Source: Bacteroidota bacterium
GTDB taxonomy: Bacteria; Bacteroidota; Bacteroidia; Chitinophagales; Chitinophagaceae
Assembly (NCBI GenBank): GCA_023423835.1
Contig: JAFAEW010000147.1
Coordinates: 1 to 29,111, forward strand
Reading direction: 5' to 3'
DNA length: 29,111 nucleotides
In this document: positions 21,816 to 29,111 of the stretch, one piece after another
Layout of the letters: each line of letters starts with the position of its first letter
Numbering within the stretch: position 1 is the first letter of the stretch
Notes under the pieces: generated by a model
What the model saw: only the letters and a program-made list of their open reading frames with translations
What the model was told of the DNA's origin: nothing
Databases searched by the model: none
Made by a program: the position numbers and the translations under genes

Positions 21816-24221
21816 TTAACTTTCCAATGCAATTTTCAATACCTGTTCCATAGTTTTCACATAATGGAATTCCAATCCCTTAATAAATGCCGGATCGATT
21901 TCTTTAATATCCTTCTCATTTTGGAAACAAAGAATAACCTCTTTAATGCCGGCCCGTTTTGCCGCAAGTACTTTTTCCTTGATGCCTCCTACCGGCAAAA
22001 CCTGTCCTCTCAGTGTGATCTCGCCGGTCATTGCGAGATAGGGTTTCACTTTTCTTCCAGTAAACGCCGATGCAAGAGAGGTTAACATTGTAATTCCGGC
22101 ACTCGGACCATCCTTTGGAACGGCGCCTTCCGGAACGTGTATGTGAACATTTTTCTTTTGAAATACTTCGGGTTGAATGTTCAGCCTGGGCGCAATTACC
22201 TGCAGGTAGGTGAGCGCCGTAGAAGCACTTTCTTTCATCACATTACCAAGGTTCCCGGTAAGTTTCAGTTCTCCCTTTCCTTCACTCAATGCCGTTTCGA
22301 TGAATAATATGTCGCCTCCTACATAGGTCCATGCAAGTCCCACCGTTACGCCCGGCAGTCCTGTAGTTTTGTAAATATCATTCTGATGCCGGGGGCTTCC
22401 GAGTATTTTTTCGACCTCGCCGATGCTGAGCTGTGGCTTAATCGATTCCTTCATCGCATATTGCCGCGCCTCGTAGCGCATAATCGCCGCCAACTGACGG
22501 TCCAGTTCTCTTACTCCGCTTTCTCTTGTATAATTCTGGATAATTTTTTCCAGGACTTTATCCGAAATTTTAAAAGGAATCTTCGCAAGCCCGTGCGCTT
22601 CTTTCTGTTTTGGAACGAGATGTCTCTTCGCAATTTCCACTTTTTCTTCGGTGGCGTATCCGCTCAGGTTGATGATCTCCAGCCGGTCGCGCAACGCAGG
22701 CTGAATGTTTTGTAAATTATTTGCGGTGGCAATAAAAAGCACTCTGCTGAGATCGTATTCGAGTTCGAGATAATTATCGTAGAAATTATTGTTTTGTTCC
22801 GGGTCTAATACCTCAAGCAGTGCACTTGAAGGATCGCCGCGAAAATCGTTTCCCACCTTATCAAGCTCATCGAGAATAATGACGGGATTGGAAGTTTTTA
22901 CTTTCCGGATGTTTTGGATAATTCTGCCCGGCATCGCTCCGATATATGTTTTCCGGTGGCCTCTGATTTCACTTTCATCGTGCAGACCACCGAGGCTGAT
23001 TCTTATATATTTTCTCTCAATGGCATGCGCAATACTTTTACCCAACGACGTTTTACCGATTCCCGGAGGGCCAACAAAACAAAGGATCGGACTTTTCATA
23101 TCACCTTTCAGTTTCAGCACGGCCAGGTATTCTAAAATCCTTTCTTTGATCTTTCCCATTCCGTAATGATCATCATCCAAAACCTTCTTTGCCCGTTTCA
23201 GATCGTAATTGTCTTCTGTGTACTCCTGCCATGGAAGATCGAGCATGAGGTCGAGGTGGTTGTAAACCACAGAATAATCGGGCGTGCTCGGGTGCATCCT
23301 TTCAAGCTTTTCAATTCCCGTTTGGAAAAGGCTTTTGGCGGAATCGGGCCATTTTTTCTGTTCCGCCTTTTTCTTCATCTGCGCAACTTCCTTCTCGTTG
23401 GGATCGCCGCCCAATTCCTCCTTGATACTTTTCATCTGCTGCTGCAGAAAATAATCTCTCTGTTGCTTGTCGATTTCAGTTCGCGTTTTTGAAGCTACCT
23501 TGTTTTTCAACTCGGCAAACTGCAATTCGCGATGCAGCAATTCAATGAGCTTTTCTGCTCTGAGTTTAATGTCATCAATTTCCAGCAGGTTTTGCTTTGC
23601 ATTTAGGTCACTGTTTAGATTGCTGCTGACAAAGTTGATCAGAAAGGATGCATTCTCGATATTCTTCAAAATGATCGAAGCCTCCGTGGGCATATTGGGA
23701 GAAAGCTGAATGATCTGGCTTGCCAGTTCCTTGATGGTGGAAAGATAGGCGTTGAAATCTTCTTCCTCAGGTTTTTCATCGTCTTTCAGCAACTGAATGA
23801 TGGCGGTAAAAAACGGTTCTTCTTCAATCAGTTCTACCACTTCAAACCGCTTTTTCCCCTGGATGATGACGGTGGTTCCGCCATCGGGCATCTTAATCAG
23901 TTTCACAATCTTGGCGACGGTTCCCGTGTGACACAAGTCTTTCAATTCCGGTTCTTCAATTCCGGAATCTTTTTGGGCCAGCACACCAATCAGCTTATCC
24001 TTTTTATAGGCTTCATTAACAGCCTTAATACTTTTGTCTCTGCCTACAGTTATGGGAATAACGACGCCGGGAAATAACACGGTATTTCTCAGCGGTAGAA
24101 GTGGCAGTTTCTCCGGAACTTCCAACAGCTTATCCTGTTCAGATTCATTCTCCGATATGGGAATAATAGGTAAAAAATCAATATCCTCTTCAGGTCCAAA
24201 AGTTAGTTTTTTAAAATTCAT
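21816..24221 (-). CDS. lon: ATP-dependent protease Lon (LonA type)
   Basis: Lon is a cytoplasmic hexameric AAA+ serine protease that degrades misfolded and regulatory proteins. The 801-residue protein has the LonA order: substrate-binding N-domain (about 37-240, starting LPLLPLRNTVLFPGV), coiled-coil linker (240-340, including QQRDYFLQQQMKSIKEELG), AAA+ module with Walker A GPPGIGKT (384-391) and Walker B VIILDELDK, and the protease domain. The Ser-Lys dyad is S707 (PKDGPSAG) and K750 (GGIKEK), spaced 43 residues as in E. coli Lon. All key residues are intact. It is a single-gene unit with a good terminator; no clear TAnnTTTG promoter was found upstream. Confidence 0.98.
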   Translation of the reverse strand: MNFKKLTFGPEEDIDFLPIIPISENESEQDKLLEVPEKLPLLPLRNTVLFPGVVIPITVGRDKSIKAVNEAYKKDKLIGVLAQKDSGIEEPELKDLCHTGTVAKIVKLIKMPDGGTTVIIQGKKRFEVVELIEEEPFFTAIIQLLKDDEKPEEEDFNAYLSTIKELASQIIQLSPNMPTEASIILKNIENASFLINFVSSNLNSDLNAKQNLLEIDDIKLRAEKLIELLHRELQFAELKNKVASKTRTEIDKQQRDYFLQQQMKSIKEELGGDPNEKEVAQMKKKAEQKKWPDSAKSLFQTGIEKLERMHPSTPDYSVVYNHLDLMLDLPWQEYTEDNYDLKRAKKVLDDDHYGMGKIKERILEYLAVLKLKGDMKSPILCFVGPPGIGKTSLGKSIAHAIERKYIRISLGGLHDESEIRGHRKTYIGAMPGRIIQNIRKVKTSNPVIILDELDKVGNDFRGDPSSALLEVLDPEQNNNFYDNYLELEYDLSRVLFIATANNLQNIQPALRDRLEIINLSGYATEEKVEIAKRHLVPKQKEAHGLAKIPFKISDKVLEKIIQNYTRESGVRELDRQLAAIMRYEARQYAMKESIKPQLSIGEVEKILGSPRHQNDIYKTTGLPGVTVGLAWTYVGGDILFIETALSEGKGELKLTGNLGNVMKESASTALTYLQVIAPRLNIQPEVFQKKNVHIHVPEGAVPKDGPSAGITMLTSLASAFTGRKVKPYLAMTGEITLRGQVLPVGGIKEKVLAAKRAGIKEVILCFQNEKDIKEIDPAFIKGLEFHYVKTMEQVLKIALES

Positions 24222-24396
24222 TCTTATTTAAAGCCACAATGGCACTTCTTTTTTTAATGTTTATCAAAATTTCTTCTGCTGTAAAAGCTCAATTCAAATG
24301 CCAATGCAAGGTAAGCTCCCTGTAACTAACAAAATGGCGCAATTGCTGAAATGAACCTCAGGGCAAACGGACAGAATTACAACCGTTCTTAAAATT

Positions 24397-24430
24397 AGAA
24401 AAGCCGTTCGGAAAGTCGAACGGCTTTTCT
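24397..24430 (-). terminator. Strong hairpin terminator after the outer-membrane barrel gene
   Basis: AGAAAAGCCGTTCG (24397-24410) and CGAACGGCTTTTCT (24417-24430) pair over 14 bp with a 6-nt loop. It begins 17 nt after the stop codon of the minus-strand barrel gene, and the right arm ends in a T-run followed by AATTTT. The symmetric A/T flanks could also stop transcripts from the other direction. Confidence 0.82.
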
Positions 24431-24447
24431 GAAATTTTATGAGGCTG

Positions 24448-25029
24448 CTAAAAAAGTCTTAGTCCCAGACCGAATTGCAATTGCTGGCTCTTCCATTCGC
24501 CGGAGTTGTCAATATCTGAAAGGTTGTTTAACCCGATATTATACCTGCCATACACACTTAAAGAACCGAGATTAATTTTTGCACCGGCAGCCATTGCAAA
24601 ATCGCCTGATTTAAACGCATTGCCGGCATTCTGCAAAGTGGTTTCGTGGTTGTTCGTTAGGATGCTGAATTGCGGTCCTACCTGCAAGGTCAGAAGCTTG
24701 CTCGCATTGATGTTCAGAAGGATCGGTATGTTCATGTAATTCAAATGTATCTTTTCACCCGGTTTTAATCCGCTTAAAGGTTCGTCTGTAACAGTAGTGT
24801 TTGTTTGACTAAATGTCAATTCGGGCTGAATTCCAAGGGTTTTTGAAATCGGAATTTCCGCAAAGGCACCGAGTTGATAGCCAAGGTTAAATTCTTCCTT
24901 AAATGATTTTCCTTCAATTTTTCCAAGATTTGCGCCCGCTTTCACGCCGAGGTGAAAGCCTTGTGCCATGCCGATTGTAGTAAATGCTATCAAAGCAAAT
25001 ACGGATAAAGCTATTCTTTTCATAATCAT
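24448..25029 (-). CDS. Small outer-membrane beta-barrel protein (porin-like family)
   Basis: This 193-residue exported protein has a signal peptide ending GMAQ, followed by GFHLGVKAGANLGK, a typical first strand of the small Bacteroidota barrels (outer membrane beta-barrel family, PF13568-like). Alternating hydrophobic and polar strands continue (GYQLGAFAEIPI, LGIQPELTFSQ, YMNIPILLNI, LTLQVGPQFSIL, LSVYGRYNIGL) and the chain ends with a strand terminating in Leu-Phe, a common outer-membrane assembly signal. An eight-strand barrel is the likely fold; function and ligand are unknown. The ATG at 25029 or one 6 nt later (25023, MKRIALS) may be used. It is transcribed divergently from dapD and followed by a strong terminator. 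Confidence 0.85.
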   Translation of the reverse strand: MIMKRIALSVFALIAFTTIGMAQGFHLGVKAGANLGKIEGKSFKEEFNLGYQLGAFAEIPISKTLGIQPELTFSQTNTTVTDEPLSGLKPGEKIHLNYMNIPILLNINASKLLTLQVGPQFSILTNNHETTLQNAGNAFKSGDFAMAAGAKINLGSLSVYGRYNIGLNNLSDIDNSGEWKSQQLQFGLGLRLF

Positions 25030-25043
25030 TCATTTTATTTTTT

Positions 25044-25063
25044 GCATAAGCCAATTCTTATGC
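25044..25063. repeat. Inverted repeat just upstream of the barrel gene
   Basis: GCATAAG (25044-25050) and CTTATGC (25057-25063) are perfect 7-nt arms around CCAATT. The repeat lies 14 nt upstream of the minus-strand barrel start, so it would be an operator or a stem near the ribosome-binding region of its mRNA. No T-run follows it. Confidence 0.45.
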
Positions 25064-25179
25064 CATTATGATGCAAATAACAGGAAGACAAGATGATTTA
25101 TTGTTAAAATGAAATATTTATTTTTTTTGTGATTTAATTAGTAAACTTCATCTGACCCTGTTATTCAGGACGCATTTAA

Positions 25180-25187
25180 TACTTTTG
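25180..25187 (+). promoter_or_regulatory. Predicted dapD promoter -7 element
   Basis: TACTTTTG fits TAnnTTTG exactly and ends 14 nt before the dapD ATG. CCTG at 25157-25160 has the right 19-nt spacing but is a poor -33 match. The implied leader is about 10 nt. Confidence 0.5.
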
Positions 25188-25201
25188 TAAAAATCGACGA
25201 T

Positions 25202-26014
25202 ATGGATGCAGTAGAAATGGTAACACAAGCCTGGCAAAACCGGGAACTGTTGAAAGAAACGGCCTATTCTGAAGGAATCAGGGCAGTTATTGGTGAATTA
25301 AACGCGGGGAAGATTCGGGTGGCTGAGCCAAACGGATCCGACTGGAAAATCAACGAATGGGTGAAGCAGGCAATTCTGATGTTTTTTTCAATCCAGCCGA
25401 TGGAAATTATGCATTCGGGGCCATTTGAATATTTTGATAAAATCCCACTGAAAAACAATTATCAATCCGCCGGCGTAAGAGTTGTTCCCTCAGCCATTGC
25501 GAGGTACGGTTCTTACGTGGCTCCCAAAGTAATCCTCATGCCGAGTTATATTAATATTGGCGCTTATGTGGATGAAGGAACGATGGTTGATACATGGGCT
25601 ACCGTAGGCAGTTGTGCACAGATCGGGAAAAATGTTCATCTCAGTGGCGGCGTGGGAATTGGTGGTGTACTCGAACCTTTGCAAGCGAGCCCTGTGATCA
25701 TTGAAGACGGATGTTTTATCGGCAGTCGCAGCATCGTGGTAGAAGGTGTACGGGTTGAAAAAGAAGCGGTTTTGGGAGCGAATGTGGTATTGACGCAATC
25801 TACCAAAATCATCGACGTGACCGGAGAAAAACCGGTTGAAATGAAGGGAAAAGTTCCCGCCCGAAGCGTAGTAATTCCCGGAACTTACAACAAGCAATTT
25901 CCCGCCGGAAACTTCGGTGTAAGCTGTGCGCTGATCATCGGAAAAAGAAAAGAAAGCACCGATCTGAAAACGAGCCTGAACGATACGCTCAGGGCGTTTA
26001 ACGTGAGTGTTTAA
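25202..26014 (+). CDS. dapD: 2,3,4,5-tetrahydropyridine-2,6-dicarboxylate N-succinyltransferase (DapD)
   Basis: DapD succinylates tetrahydrodipicolinate with succinyl-CoA in lysine and meso-diaminopimelate synthesis, which supplies peptidoglycan. The 270-residue product matches the family. Residues about 1-95 form the helical N-terminal domain. From about 100 the left-handed beta-helix hexapeptide repeats run (IARYGSYVAPKVILMPSYI, GAYVDEGTMVDTW, GSCAQIGKNVHLS, GGVGIGGVLEP, EDGCFIGSRSIVVEGV), ending with a C-terminal cap. Its presence points to the succinylase route for diaminopimelate in this organism. The acid phosphatase gene follows after 26 nt and may share its transcript. Confidence 0.97.
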   Translation: MDAVEMVTQAWQNRELLKETAYSEGIRAVIGELNAGKIRVAEPNGSDWKINEWVKQAILMFFSIQPMEIMHSGPFEYFDKIPLKNNYQSAGVRVVPSAIARYGSYVAPKVILMPSYINIGAYVDEGTMVDTWATVGSCAQIGKNVHLSGGVGIGGVLEPLQASPVIIEDGCFIGSRSIVVEGVRVEKEAVLGANVVLTQSTKIIDVTGEKPVEMKGKVPARSVVIPGTYNKQFPAGNFGVSCALIIGKRKESTDLKTSLNDTLRAFNVSV

Positions 26015-26040
26015 ATCATTTCAAACCAAAAAATAATCGA

Positions 26041-26835
26041 ATGAAAAAGTCCTGGTTTGTGATCCTTTTTCTGGCTGCGGGCTGTGTTTCTTCCAGAAAT
26101 ACTACCGCTCCGGTTGCGGTTGGTCAGTTGGTGATCGATGGAAAAACTTTTGCAACGGCCTTTCAGCAGCGCGCGGCAGAATACCGTGCTTTGTGTTATC
26201 AGGCCTATAATGCTGCACAGCTGGCGGTTGAGAGACTGGAAAATGTTCCGACAGAATTGCCGAAAGCGATCATGACCGATATTGATGAAACGGTCTTGAA
26301 CAACAGTCCTTATCAGGCGCAGCAGCTGTTGAAAGGAAAGGATTACGATCCCGCCTCCTGGTTTGAATGGACCGCCAAAGGTATCGCTGATACCGTTCCG
26401 GGCGCCTTAGGTTTTTTTCAATTTGCCGCATCGAAGGGAATTGAAATTTTTTATGTAAGTAACAGAAGCGAGAATGAGATGGAAGGAACGCTTCAAAACC
26501 TGGTACGCTATCAGTTTCCAAATGCAGACAAAACCCATCTTTTGTTGAAGAAAGATGTTTCCTCAAAAGAAGACCGCAGAAAACTGATAAACACGACCCA
26601 TACAATCATTTTATCCATTGGCGACAATCTGAACGATCTGAGTGCTTCATTCGAAAAGAAACCCGCAGATGAGCGAATGAAGGTGGCAGATGCATTGGAA
26701 CGTAAATTCGGACATGAACTCATCGTGTTACCAAATCCTGTGTATGGCGATTGGGAAAACGCGCTTTATCGGTACAAATACAACTTAAGTTCGGCACAGA
26801 AAGATTCGGCAATAAAGGCGTCACTGATTAAATAA
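26041..26835 (+). CDS. Lipoprotein e(P4)-family 5'-nucleotidase / class C acid phosphatase
   Basis: This 264-residue lipoprotein has a signal ending LAAGC (lipidated Cys15). The catalytic DDDD (HAD-type) residues are D80 and D82 in MTDIDETVLNNSPY, the SNR motif at 140-142, Lys near 170, and D195/D199 in IGDNLNDLS. Class C acid phosphatases of this type dephosphorylate nucleotides and other phosphomonoesters in the envelope; Haemophilus e(P4) helps in NAD and nucleotide scavenging. All key residues are present, so an active enzyme is expected. It lies 26 nt after dapD and ends at a hairpin shared with the converging M28 peptidase gene. Confidence 0.93.
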   Translation: MKKSWFVILFLAAGCVSSRNTTAPVAVGQLVIDGKTFATAFQQRAAEYRALCYQAYNAAQLAVERLENVPTELPKAIMTDIDETVLNNSPYQAQQLLKGKDYDPASWFEWTAKGIADTVPGALGFFQFAASKGIEIFYVSNRSENEMEGTLQNLVRYQFPNADKTHLLLKKDVSSKEDRRKLINTTHTIILSIGDNLNDLSASFEKKPADERMKVADALERKFGHELIVLPNPVYGDWENALYRYKYNLSSAQKDSAIKASLIK

Positions 26836-26864
26836 AAAAAGGAAGAATTTCTCCTCCTTTTTTT
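26834..26864. terminator. Bidirectional terminator between converging phosphatase and peptidase genes
   Basis: AAAAAAAGGA (26834-26843) pairs with TCCTTTTTTT (26855-26864) across an 11-nt loop. The A-run and T-run on either side give U-tracts for both directions. It overlaps the end of the phosphatase gene and lies 16 nt beyond the M28 peptidase stop. Confidence 0.72.
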
Positions 26865-26880
26865 ATTGCCGTATTCTACC

Positions 26881-28401
26881 TCATTTCAGCGGAATATCTC
26901 TTGGCAACATTCCGTCTTTATTGGCAATGGCCCAGGCCGTGTAAAACACGAGTTTGGCCCTTCTTTCCATCAAATCAAAATTGATTTTATCTACGGTATC
27001 GGTCGGGCGGTGATAGTCGGCATGTGTACCATTGAAATAGAAAATTACCGGTACGCCATTTTTTGCAAAATTGAAATGGTCTGAACGGTAATAAAAGCGG
27101 TTTGGGTCATTGAGATCATTGAATTTGCGGTCGAGTTCAAGTTTGGTAAACGCATTGTTGACACTGTCGGTAACAGGAGCGAGGGCGCTGCTCAGTTTGT
27201 CATCTCCAATCACATATACATAATTGGTAGAGTCACCATAAGTTCTTTCCGGATCAATGCGTCCGATCATATCTATATTTAAATCAACAGTTGTTTTATC
27301 CAACGGAAAGAGCGGATGATCGGTATAGTATTCCGATCCCCACAAACCTTTTTCTTCTCCCGAAACCGTCATAAAGACGATTGTTCTCCTGGCACGGTAT
27401 CCTTTGTCTTTGAGTGCCATAAAGGTTTTTGCCAATTCAAGAATGGCCGTTGTGCCTGATCCGTCATCATCGGCACCATAGTAGATTACCGAATCTCTTT
27501 TTCCAAGATGATCATAATGGGCCGTGAGGAAAACGTACTCGTCTTTTTTATCCGTTCCCGGTAAAACACCGATCACATTGCTGCTCTTCATCTTAAGGGT
27601 TACCGACTGCATCTGGTATGAAAACCAGGTGGGATAACCTTTGGACGGAACCTGCAATAGATCTGCAAAACCGTTTAACTGTCGGCCGAGTAACAATCCG
27701 GCAGTTGAAACGGGCACCTGAATAACCGGCAGTCTTTGCTGCTGATCATCGGCCATATACATGTGACCTTTTACGGGAGCGCTGGGCGTTTCAACAAAAT
27801 TTTTCCTGATGATAATTATTCCTTTAGCTCCTGCCTTCCGCGCCTGCATGATTTTTGAGAAGGTGCGGGCCGCACGATTCGTTGCGTAATTGATAAGTGA
27901 ATCAGGTTTCCCGATATCTTCCGGTGTTCCTTCTGCAATCATCACCCATTGATCTTTGAGGTCAAGCCCTTTGAAATCATTTCTCGTGGAATCTACCAAG
28001 CCGAATCCTGCATATACAATCGATTTGTTTTTCACATCCACATTTCCCAAAGCAGATAGTCTGACATCAAAATCCTTATTTGGCGTCAATTGCTGCCCTT
28101 TTATCGCAAAGGATACGCTTACGAGTGAATCCTGGAATACGGGGAAATACATCTGATAACCGCCGGCTGGAGGATTCAACCCAAGGGATTCGAAATAATT
28201 CTGGATGTATTGTGCAGCCTTTCGCTGTCCGGCAGTGGCCGTTTCCCTGCCTTCCATTTCCGCGCCGGCAATGACCGACAATTTCTGCTTCAGGTCAGCA
28301 GCGGTGATGGTAGAATTGACAATCTTCTTCAGCTTTTTAGGGCTTTGTGCATAAGCATTAATCGTAGAAACCAAAACAATCGCGAGGACAATTTTCTTCA
28401 T
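26881..28401 (-). CDS. Exported M28-family zinc aminopeptidase with PA domain
   Basis: This 506-residue protein has a signal peptide (ending about AYAQ). A protease-associated (PA) domain lies at roughly 125-255, followed by the M28 catalytic domain. The expected two-zinc ligands are H295 (TAHYDHLG), D312 (GADDDGSG), E350 with catalytic E349 (VSGEEKG), D377 (NIDMIG) and H464 (DYHRPTDT). These enzymes release N-terminal residues from peptides; substrate preference is unknown. No type IX C-terminal domain or lipobox is seen, so it is probably periplasmic. It lies 13 nt downstream of rpiB on the same strand. Confidence 0.94.
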   Translation of the reverse strand: MKKIVLAIVLVSTINAYAQSPKKLKKIVNSTITAADLKQKLSVIAGAEMEGRETATAGQRKAAQYIQNYFESLGLNPPAGGYQMYFPVFQDSLVSVSFAIKGQQLTPNKDFDVRLSALGNVDVKNKSIVYAGFGLVDSTRNDFKGLDLKDQWVMIAEGTPEDIGKPDSLINYATNRAARTFSKIMQARKAGAKGIIIIRKNFVETPSAPVKGHMYMADDQQQRLPVIQVPVSTAGLLLGRQLNGFADLLQVPSKGYPTWFSYQMQSVTLKMKSSNVIGVLPGTDKKDEYVFLTAHYDHLGKRDSVIYYGADDDGSGTTAILELAKTFMALKDKGYRARRTIVFMTVSGEEKGLWGSEYYTDHPLFPLDKTTVDLNIDMIGRIDPERTYGDSTNYVYVIGDDKLSSALAPVTDSVNNAFTKLELDRKFNDLNDPNRFYYRSDHFNFAKNGVPVIFYFNGTHADYHRPTDTVDKINFDLMERRAKLVFYTAWAIANKDGMLPRDIPLK

Positions 28402-28414
28402 AATGGATTTTTAT

Positions 28415-28870
28415 TTAACAACAGGAAATTTTGTTTACTCTTCTTTCATGACGACCGCCTTCAAACGTGGTAGACATAAAAATGTCTACCATTTCCAAAG
28501 CTGTTTTCTGATCTACAAACCTGGCCGGAATACAGATGATATTTGCGTCGTTGTGTTGGCGAACGAGTTTTGCAACTTCGGGCGTCCAGCAAAGTCCCGC
28601 CCTGATCTTTTGATGTTTGTTGGCGGTCATCGCCACGCCGTTTGCCGATCCGCAAATCAGGATCCCGAAGGCCGAGCTTCCTTCGGCAACAGCGTTTGAT
28701 ACCGGATGCGCAAAATCTGCGTAATCGGCTGATTCAGACGAATAGGTTCCAAAATCTTGTACCGCAATTCCCTTTTCGGACATCGCCTTTTTCAAAAATT
28801 CTTTGTACTCAAACCCGGCGTGATCTGCTCCTAAGGCTACCGGTTTTGTAAGATCGAAAATCGTTTGCAT
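28415..28870 (-). CDS. rpiB: Ribose-5-phosphate isomerase B (RpiB)
   Basis: RpiB interconverts ribose-5-phosphate and ribulose-5-phosphate in the pentose phosphate pathway. The 151-residue product has GADHAGFEYKEFL near the N-terminus, DFGTYSSESADYADFAHPV, the catalytic Cys in ILICGSANGVAMTANKH and HNDANIICIPAR near the C-terminus, all typical of the RpiB/LacAB family. It lies 132 nt downstream of tatC and 13 nt upstream of the M28 peptidase gene, so it probably shares a transcript with the peptidase. A specialised allose-phosphate isomerase cannot be excluded but has no support from the neighbourhood. Confidence 0.94.
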   Translation of the reverse strand: MQTIFDLTKPVALGADHAGFEYKEFLKKAMSEKGIAVQDFGTYSSESADYADFAHPVSNAVAEGSSAFGILICGSANGVAMTANKHQKIRAGLCWTPEVAKLVRQHNDANIICIPARFVDQKTALEMVDIFMSTTFEGGRHERRVNKISCC

Positions 28871-28883
28871 GAGAAAAGACTAT

Positions 28884-28934
28884 TTAGCGCTAACAATTTA
28901 TTACACCAAAACGAACTGTGTCAATATTATTGAC
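28884..28934. repeat. Two palindromes upstream of rpiB
   Basis: TTAGCGCTAA (28884-28893) is a perfect 10-nt palindrome. GTCAATA-t-TATTGAC (28920-28934) is a perfect 15-nt palindrome. Both lie in the 132-nt gap between rpiB and tatC and could be operator sites, but no known regulator can be named. Confidence 0.4.
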
Positions 28935-29002
28935 ATTTTCACTGATAGCTTGATTTTTTTTGTTAATATAGGATTCGGGAGGATGAATGGCAATTTTATT
29001 CA

Positions 29003-29111
29003 TTAACTCCATTCTTCTGCTTCCTTTCGCTTTTCTTCCTTATAAACCTTGGAAGAAACAATAACGCCCAATTCGTACAATCCCATTAACGGAATAAATA
29101 CGAGCGTCTGA
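29003..29111 (-). CDS. tatC: Sec-independent translocase TatC, C-terminal end, cut by window edge
   Basis: The minus-strand frame ending at a TAA (29003-29005) gives 36 residues: QTLVFIPLMGLYELGV followed by IVSSKVYKEEKRKEAEEWS. This closely matches the last transmembrane helix and cytoplasmic tail of TatC, whose E. coli version reads QTLLAIPMYCLFEIGV at this point. TatC forms the receptor for twin-arginine signal peptides in the inner membrane. Only the C-terminus is visible, so integrity cannot be judged. rpiB follows on the same strand. Confidence 0.82.
   Translation of the reverse strand, partial: QTLVFIPLMGLYELGVIVSSKVYKEEKRKEAEEWS

Noticed and set aside
24222..24396. Possible small gene or RNA upstream of lon
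   Set aside because: No open frame with coding character, no stable structure apart from the terminator hairpin at 24397-24430, and no promoter pair could be seen.

Overview
The window looks like ordinary chromosome from a Bacteroidota bacterium. Three things support this. It carries a full-length sprA, the outer-membrane translocon gene of the type IX secretion system. It carries several families typical of the phylum: DUF4294, BshB1, a Cys-type CcmE and a small OmpA-like beta-barrel. Several genes are preceded by the Bacteroidota -7 promoter element TAnnTTTG, and Shine-Dalgarno sequences are generally absent. The overall gene mix would fit Chitinophagales/Sphingobacteriales-like lineages, but the order cannot be fixed from sequence reading alone. 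I see no rRNA, tRNA, CRISPR array, transposase, prophage or integrase.

Layout. 1-1121 (minus): plsC followed by the 5' part of priA, which runs off the left edge. 1342-3040 (plus): a three-domain lipoprotein (NlpE-like, COG3650-like, META) and a YkgJ-type Cys-cluster protein. 3043-4031 (minus): clpS then aat, the two N-degron pathway genes. 4096-6714 (minus): an acyl-chain desaturase, the bacillithiol enzyme bshB1 and a DUF4294 protein. 6871-9792 (minus): ccmE then ccmF, for cytochrome c maturation. 9992-11380 (plus): a sulfatase-fold lipoprotein with an atypical active site, closed by a strong terminator. 11518-19385 (plus): ruvA then the 7.2-kb sprA. 19486-19785 (plus): a small acidic protein made of two repeats. 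19807-21692 (minus): pyrB, coaD and a hotdog thioesterase. 21816-24221 (minus): lon with its own terminator. 24448-25029 (minus): an outer-membrane beta-barrel gene. 25202-26835 (plus): dapD and a lipoprotein e(P4)-type acid phosphatase. 26881-29111 (minus): tatC (only the 3' end), rpiB and an M28 peptidase.

How the genes fit together. Much of the window serves envelope and secretion functions: SprA and TatC (export), CcmE/CcmF (periplasmic heme attachment), PlsC and the desaturase (membrane lipids), and several lipoproteins and exported hydrolases. A second theme is protein quality control (Lon, ClpS, Aat). The rest is core metabolism (PyrB, CoaD, DapD, RpiB) and DNA maintenance (PriA, RuvA).

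I did not find an obvious new multi-gene system. The best leads are the sulfatase homologue whose formylglycine-site residue is Thr with further active-site substitutions, the two-repeat acidic protein after sprA, the CxxxY-type CcmE, the non-ATG start of sprA, and a few inverted repeats in upstream regions.
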